Origin: Bacteroidota bacterium
GTDB taxonomy: Bacteria; Bacteroidota; Bacteroidia; UBA8524
Length of the DNA: 64,000 nucleotides
Reading direction: 5' to 3'
NCBI GenBank assembly: GCA_006226545.1
Contig: SBGR01000052.1
Span: 1 to 64,000 of the forward strand
Part shown: positions 61,515 to 64,000 of the stretch, one piece after another
Layout: every line of letters begins with the position of its first letter
Numbering within the stretch: position 1 is the first letter of the stretch
Made by a program: the position numbers and the translations under genes
The notes under the pieces: model-generated
Databases searched by the model: none
Told to the model about the DNA's origin: nothing
What the model saw: the letters and a program-made list of their open reading frames with translations, nothing else

Positions 61515-62936
61515 ATGAAAATAGAACAGATTTATACCGGATGCCTTGCTCAAGGCGCTTACTACATCCAATCAGGCAATGAAGTTGCCATCATCGATCC
61601 ACTTCGTGAAGTACAGCCCTACATTGAAAAGGCTGAGGAGAATGGAGCGAAAATCAAATACGTATTTGAAACACACTTTCACGCCGATTTCGTTTCAGGT
61701 CACATCGACTTAGCGAAGAAAACCGGTGCACAGATAGTGTACGGTCCTACCACCATGCCGATGGGCTTTGAAGCCTTGGTTGCAACAGACGGACAAGAAT
61801 TTAAAGTTGGCGATATTACCATTCGTGCTATTCATACACCGGGTCATACCATGGAAAGTACTTGTTACTTGTTAATGGATGAATCCGGAAAAGAACAAGC
61901 CATCTTCACAGGCGATACCTTGTTTATAGGTGATGTAGGTCGCCCGGATTTGGCGCAAAAAGTAATCGAAGACTTAACGCAAGACAAACTGGCTTCACAC
62001 CTGTTTGATTCGTTGAGAGATAAAATCATGACCTTGCCAGATGATATCATTGTATATCCGGCTCACGGTGCAGGTTCTGCTTGTGGTAAAAACATGAGTA
62101 AAGAAACTTCTGATACCTTAGGTCACCAAAAAGAAACCAACTATGCTTTGAGAGCCGATATGACTCGCGAAGAATTCATGAAAGAACTTTTAACCGGATT
62201 AACACCGCCACCGGCGTATTTCCCTAAAAACGTTCTGATGAATATTCAAGGTTACGATAGCATTGATGCCGTTTTAAACAAAGGAACACAGGCTTTGAGT
62301 CCGGAAGCCTTTGAAGCAGCAGCCAATGAAACCGGAGCAGCCGTATTGGATACCCGTTCGCCTCAAACTTTTGCGGCAGGCTTTATCCCGAATTCCATCA
62401 ATATCGGTATCGACGGAAGCTTCGCACCTTGGGTTGGAACATTGATTCCGGATATCCGCCAGGAAATTTTGCTGATTACCGATGAGGGAAGAGCGGAAGA
62501 AGTAGTAACACGTTTAGCACGTGTTGGTTATGACAATGCAATCGGTTACCTTAGTGGTGGCGTAGAAGCTTGGAAAGCGTCAGGAAAAGAATTGGATCAC
62601 GTCGAATCTATCGATGTAATCGAATTCAAGAATCGCTTCGAAGCGGAAGAAGGCAAAATTTTGGATGTGCGTCGTAAGAGCGAGTATGATTCAGAGCATA
62701 TTATCGAAGCTGAGAATATTCCCTTAGATTATATCAACCAAAATATGGCGGAAGTTGACAAAGACCAAAAGTACTTTGTACATTGCGCCGGAGGATACCG
62801 CAGTATGGTGTTCATTTCCATCTTGAAAGCGAGAGGTTTTGATAACCTGATCGACGTTCAAGGAGGGTTTGGAGCCATCAAGAAAAGCGGTCTATTTAAC
62901 GTGACAGACTACGTTTGCCCAACAACACTTTTGTAA
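61515..62936 (+). CDS. MBL-fold hydrolase with two rhodanese domains
   Basis: This 473-residue protein has an N-terminal metallo-beta-lactamase domain (1-235). Its THFHADFVSGH metal motif has His54, His56, Asp58 and His63; IHTPGHTMES, FTGDTLF and YPAHGAG supply the remaining ligands. This is the persulfide-dioxygenase/ETHE1-like arrangement. Two rhodanese domains follow (about 255-360 and 370-465). The first has LLITDEGRAEE where the active Cys should be, so it is predicted inactive. The second has VHCAGGYRS with Cys424. It is likely to handle sulfane sulfur from hydrogen sulfide. Confidence 0.93.
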   Translation: MKIEQIYTGCLAQGAYYIQSGNEVAIIDPLREVQPYIEKAEENGAKIKYVFETHFHADFVSGHIDLAKKTGAQIVYGPTTMPMGFEALVATDGQEFKVGDITIRAIHTPGHTMESTCYLLMDESGKEQAIFTGDTLFIGDVGRPDLAQKVIEDLTQDKLASHLFDSLRDKIMTLPDDIIVYPAHGAGSACGKNMSKETSDTLGHQKETNYALRADMTREEFMKELLTGLTPPPAYFPKNVLMNIQGYDSIDAVLNKGTQALSPEAFEAAANETGAAVLDTRSPQTFAAGFIPNSINIGIDGSFAPWVGTLIPDIRQEILLITDEGRAEEVVTRLARVGYDNAIGYLSGGVEAWKASGKELDHVESIDVIEFKNRFEAEEGKILDVRRKSEYDSEHIIEAENIPLDYINQNMAEVDKDQKYFVHCAGGYRSMVFISILKARGFDNLIDVQGGFGAIKKSGLFNVTDYVCPTTLL

Positions 62937-62960
62937 GTTCTTTATTAGGTTCATAGGTTC

Positions 62961-62990
62961 AAGGAGGCCGGTTCGCCGGCCTCCTTCTTT
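62961..62990 (+). terminator. Terminator after the MBL-rhodanese gene
   Basis: AAGGAGGCCGG, loop TTCG and CCGGCCTCCTT form a perfect 11-bp stem, followed by CTTTTT. It is 24 nt after the stop. GGTTCATAGGTTCA lies directly in front of it. Confidence 0.9.
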
Positions 62991-63000
62991 TTAACACAAC

Positions 63001-63180
63001 ATGATTTATTTCGCACTCGGAGGTTTAGGCATCGGCGGATTAGCCGGATTCTTGTATTGGAAGAAAGTTGGTTGCGTAGACGGTACCTGTCCTACCTTCA
63101 CCACCAAATACAGCAGCATTATTTATGGTGCGGCCTTGGGGCTGTTCTTAGCCCAACAGGTATTTGATTGGATTAACTAG
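63001..63180 (+). CDS. Small membrane protein, DUF6132-like
   Basis: ATG 63001 opens a 59-residue ORF. The start MIYFALGGLGIGGLAGFLYW is a membrane helix, followed by KKVGCVDGTCPTFTTKY and a second helix IIYGAALGLFLAQQVFDW. The two-helix layout with GC-x4-TCP between them matches my memory of DUF6132 proteins found beside rhodanese and sulfite-exporter genes. The two Cys could carry persulfide or bind a metal. The strong hairpin before it could reduce read-through from the MBL gene, so it may be expressed less or separately. The stop is 3 nt from the end of the convergent kdsC-like gene. Confidence 0.8.
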   Translation: MIYFALGGLGIGGLAGFLYWKKVGCVDGTCPTFTTKYSSIIYGAALGLFLAQQVFDWIN

Positions 63181-63183
63181 GCT

Positions 63184-63711
63184 CTAGCGCTTAAAACCGA
63201 TTCCGGGACGGTCTTCTCCCCAAATATTCCAGCCGCGCTCTAAAATGAGGGCGTCAATTACTTCGCGCAATACACCTCTTCCTCCCGGTTTGCGGGTTTG
63301 GTGTTTTACATGCGGCAATACAAATGGCGAGGCATCTGCCGGAGCAATGGCCAAGCCTACTTCTTTGAAAATCGGAATGTCAATTACATCGTCGCCGAGG
63401 TAGACGATGTTTTCATCTTTCAACTTGAATTCTTTCTTAAACTGGACATAGGCATCCAGCTTGTCTTCTTGACCCAGTCGCACAAAGTCGATTTTTAATG
63501 CCTTCATACGGGTTTCAGCGGCGGTGGATTTTCGGCCGGATATAGTTCCGAAAACTATCCCTTTCTCTTGCATAAAGCGAATGAGTTGGCCGTCTCTCAC
63601 ATGAAAACTCTTCACTTCTTCACCTTGCGCATCCAGCGTGATGCTGCCGTCAGTAAGTACGCCGTCAATATCAAATAGAATTGCCTTGATTTTATCGCCA
63701 AATTGAAACAT
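63184..63711 (-). CDS. kdsC: KDO-8-phosphate phosphatase, HAD family
   Basis: This 175-residue HAD-family phosphatase has the DxDGVLTDG motif (LFDIDGVLTDGSI). KIDFVRLGQEDKLDAYVQF and YLGDDVIDIPIFKEVGLAIAPADA hold the later HAD motifs. It has the size and motif spacing of KdsC/YrbI-type enzymes, which remove phosphate from KDO-8-P, the product of KdsA. It could also be a CMP-sialate/NeuA-like phosphatase, but kdsA 2.6 kb away supports KDO. A TAAATTCG element 3 nt before the ATG may be a weak -7 box. Confidence 0.9.
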   Translation of the reverse strand: MFQFGDKIKAILFDIDGVLTDGSITLDAQGEEVKSFHVRDGQLIRFMQEKGIVFGTISGRKSTAAETRMKALKIDFVRLGQEDKLDAYVQFKKEFKLKDENIVYLGDDVIDIPIFKEVGLAIAPADASPFVLPHVKHQTRKPGGRGVLREVIDALILERGWNIWGEDRPGIGFKR

Positions 63712-63714
63712 GGT

Positions 63715-63765
63715 CGAATTTAGGATTTAGGAATGAGGAATGAAGAATGAGGATGAGGAATTCGT
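63715..63765. repeat. Low-complexity GAATGAG-type repeats before kdsC-like gene
   Basis: Imperfect direct repeats of the types GGAATGAG and GGATTTAG run for about 50 bases, again C-poor on the plus strand, like the spacer at 49.9 kb. They sit in the upstream region of the kdsC-like gene. Confidence 0.6.
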
Positions 63766-63783
63766 TCTACTAATTGATAGTAA

Positions 63784-63813
63784 ACAAAAACGGCCTTTCC
63801 GAAGAAAGGCCGT
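63784..63813 (-). terminator. Terminator of katG
   Basis: ACGGCCTTTC pairs with GAAAGGCCGT around CGAA. On the minus strand it is followed by TTTTTG. It lies 25 nt past the katG stop. Confidence 0.85.
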
Positions 63814-63838
63814 CTAAGCTTTATACTAAGAACCGTTA

Positions 63839-64000
<162 letters not shown>

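Overview
The window reads as chromosomal DNA of a member of the Bacteroidota, most likely a flavobacterium-like marine or freshwater aerobe. The evidence is: two secreted proteins with type IX secretion C-terminal sorting domains; a complete alternative complex III (actABCDEF) operon; many lipoproteins; an UpxY-type antiterminator; LytTR/propeller two-component proteins; and several copies of the Bacteroidota -7 promoter box TAnnTTTG (TATCTTTG, TACTTTTG, TAATTTTG, TATTTTTG, TAGTTTTG). No rRNA, tRNA, CRISPR array, prophage or complete insertion sequence was seen. The genus cannot be named from this alone.

Layout. 0.35-2.1 kb: a possible AbiEii-like nucleotidyltransferase overlapping an unknown partner gene. 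2.2-12.5 kb (all minus): a propeller histidine kinase and LytTR regulator, followed by a beta-helix-like lipoprotein, a secreted SUMF1/FGE-like protein and a 1166-residue T9SS cargo protein with a 19-residue Gly-Gly repeat. 12.7-19.6 kb (minus): a small lipoprotein, then an RND efflux operon led by a small acidic exported protein. 19.8-22.2 kb (plus): a PAS histidine kinase and a CheY-like regulator. 22.2-25.4 kb (minus): a DUF2279-like protein, an unknown exported protein and an acyl-CoA dehydrogenase. 25.5-28.9 kb: folB, nhaD, a PD-(D/E)xK-like protein and holA. 29-31 kb: a second T9SS cargo protein. 31-32.9 kb: a tiny protein resembling an integrase catalytic core, beside a GlcD-like flavin oxidase.

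32.9-38.8 kb (plus) is a peptide-scavenging block: a dipeptidyl-peptidase IV homologue and two tandem POT peptide transporters. 38.9-41.4 kb holds an UpxY antiterminator fused by overlap to a CapD/WbpM-type dehydratase, with no capsule locus behind it. 41.6-49.8 kb is the ACIII respiratory operon (quinol oxidation and electron transfer to a terminal oxidase), without cytochrome oxidase genes downstream. 49.9-53.1 kb: a low-complexity spacer, a GT-C membrane glycosyltransferase, a lipoprotein MsrB and a GT2 glycosyltransferase. 53.4-58.3 kb: a DUF5117/5118-type zinc metalloprotease and an S9 peptidase. 58.4-59.8 kb: two related small lipoproteins and a RidA-family protein. 59.8-63.7 kb: kdsA and a kdsC-like phosphatase (KDO for lipopolysaccharide) flank an oppositely oriented sulfur module: a TauE/SafE permease, an MBL-double-rhodanese protein and a 59-residue DUF6132-like membrane protein. 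The right edge cuts katG.

The most interesting observations are the stand-alone DDE-like core (31.1 kb), the 19-residue repeat of the big T9SS protein, -7 boxes placed 3-7 nt before start codons (predicted leaderless mRNAs), the nucleotidyltransferase pair at the left edge, and a possible small RNA at 53.2-53.4 kb. None proves a new system. All assignments are by eye, without database searches.
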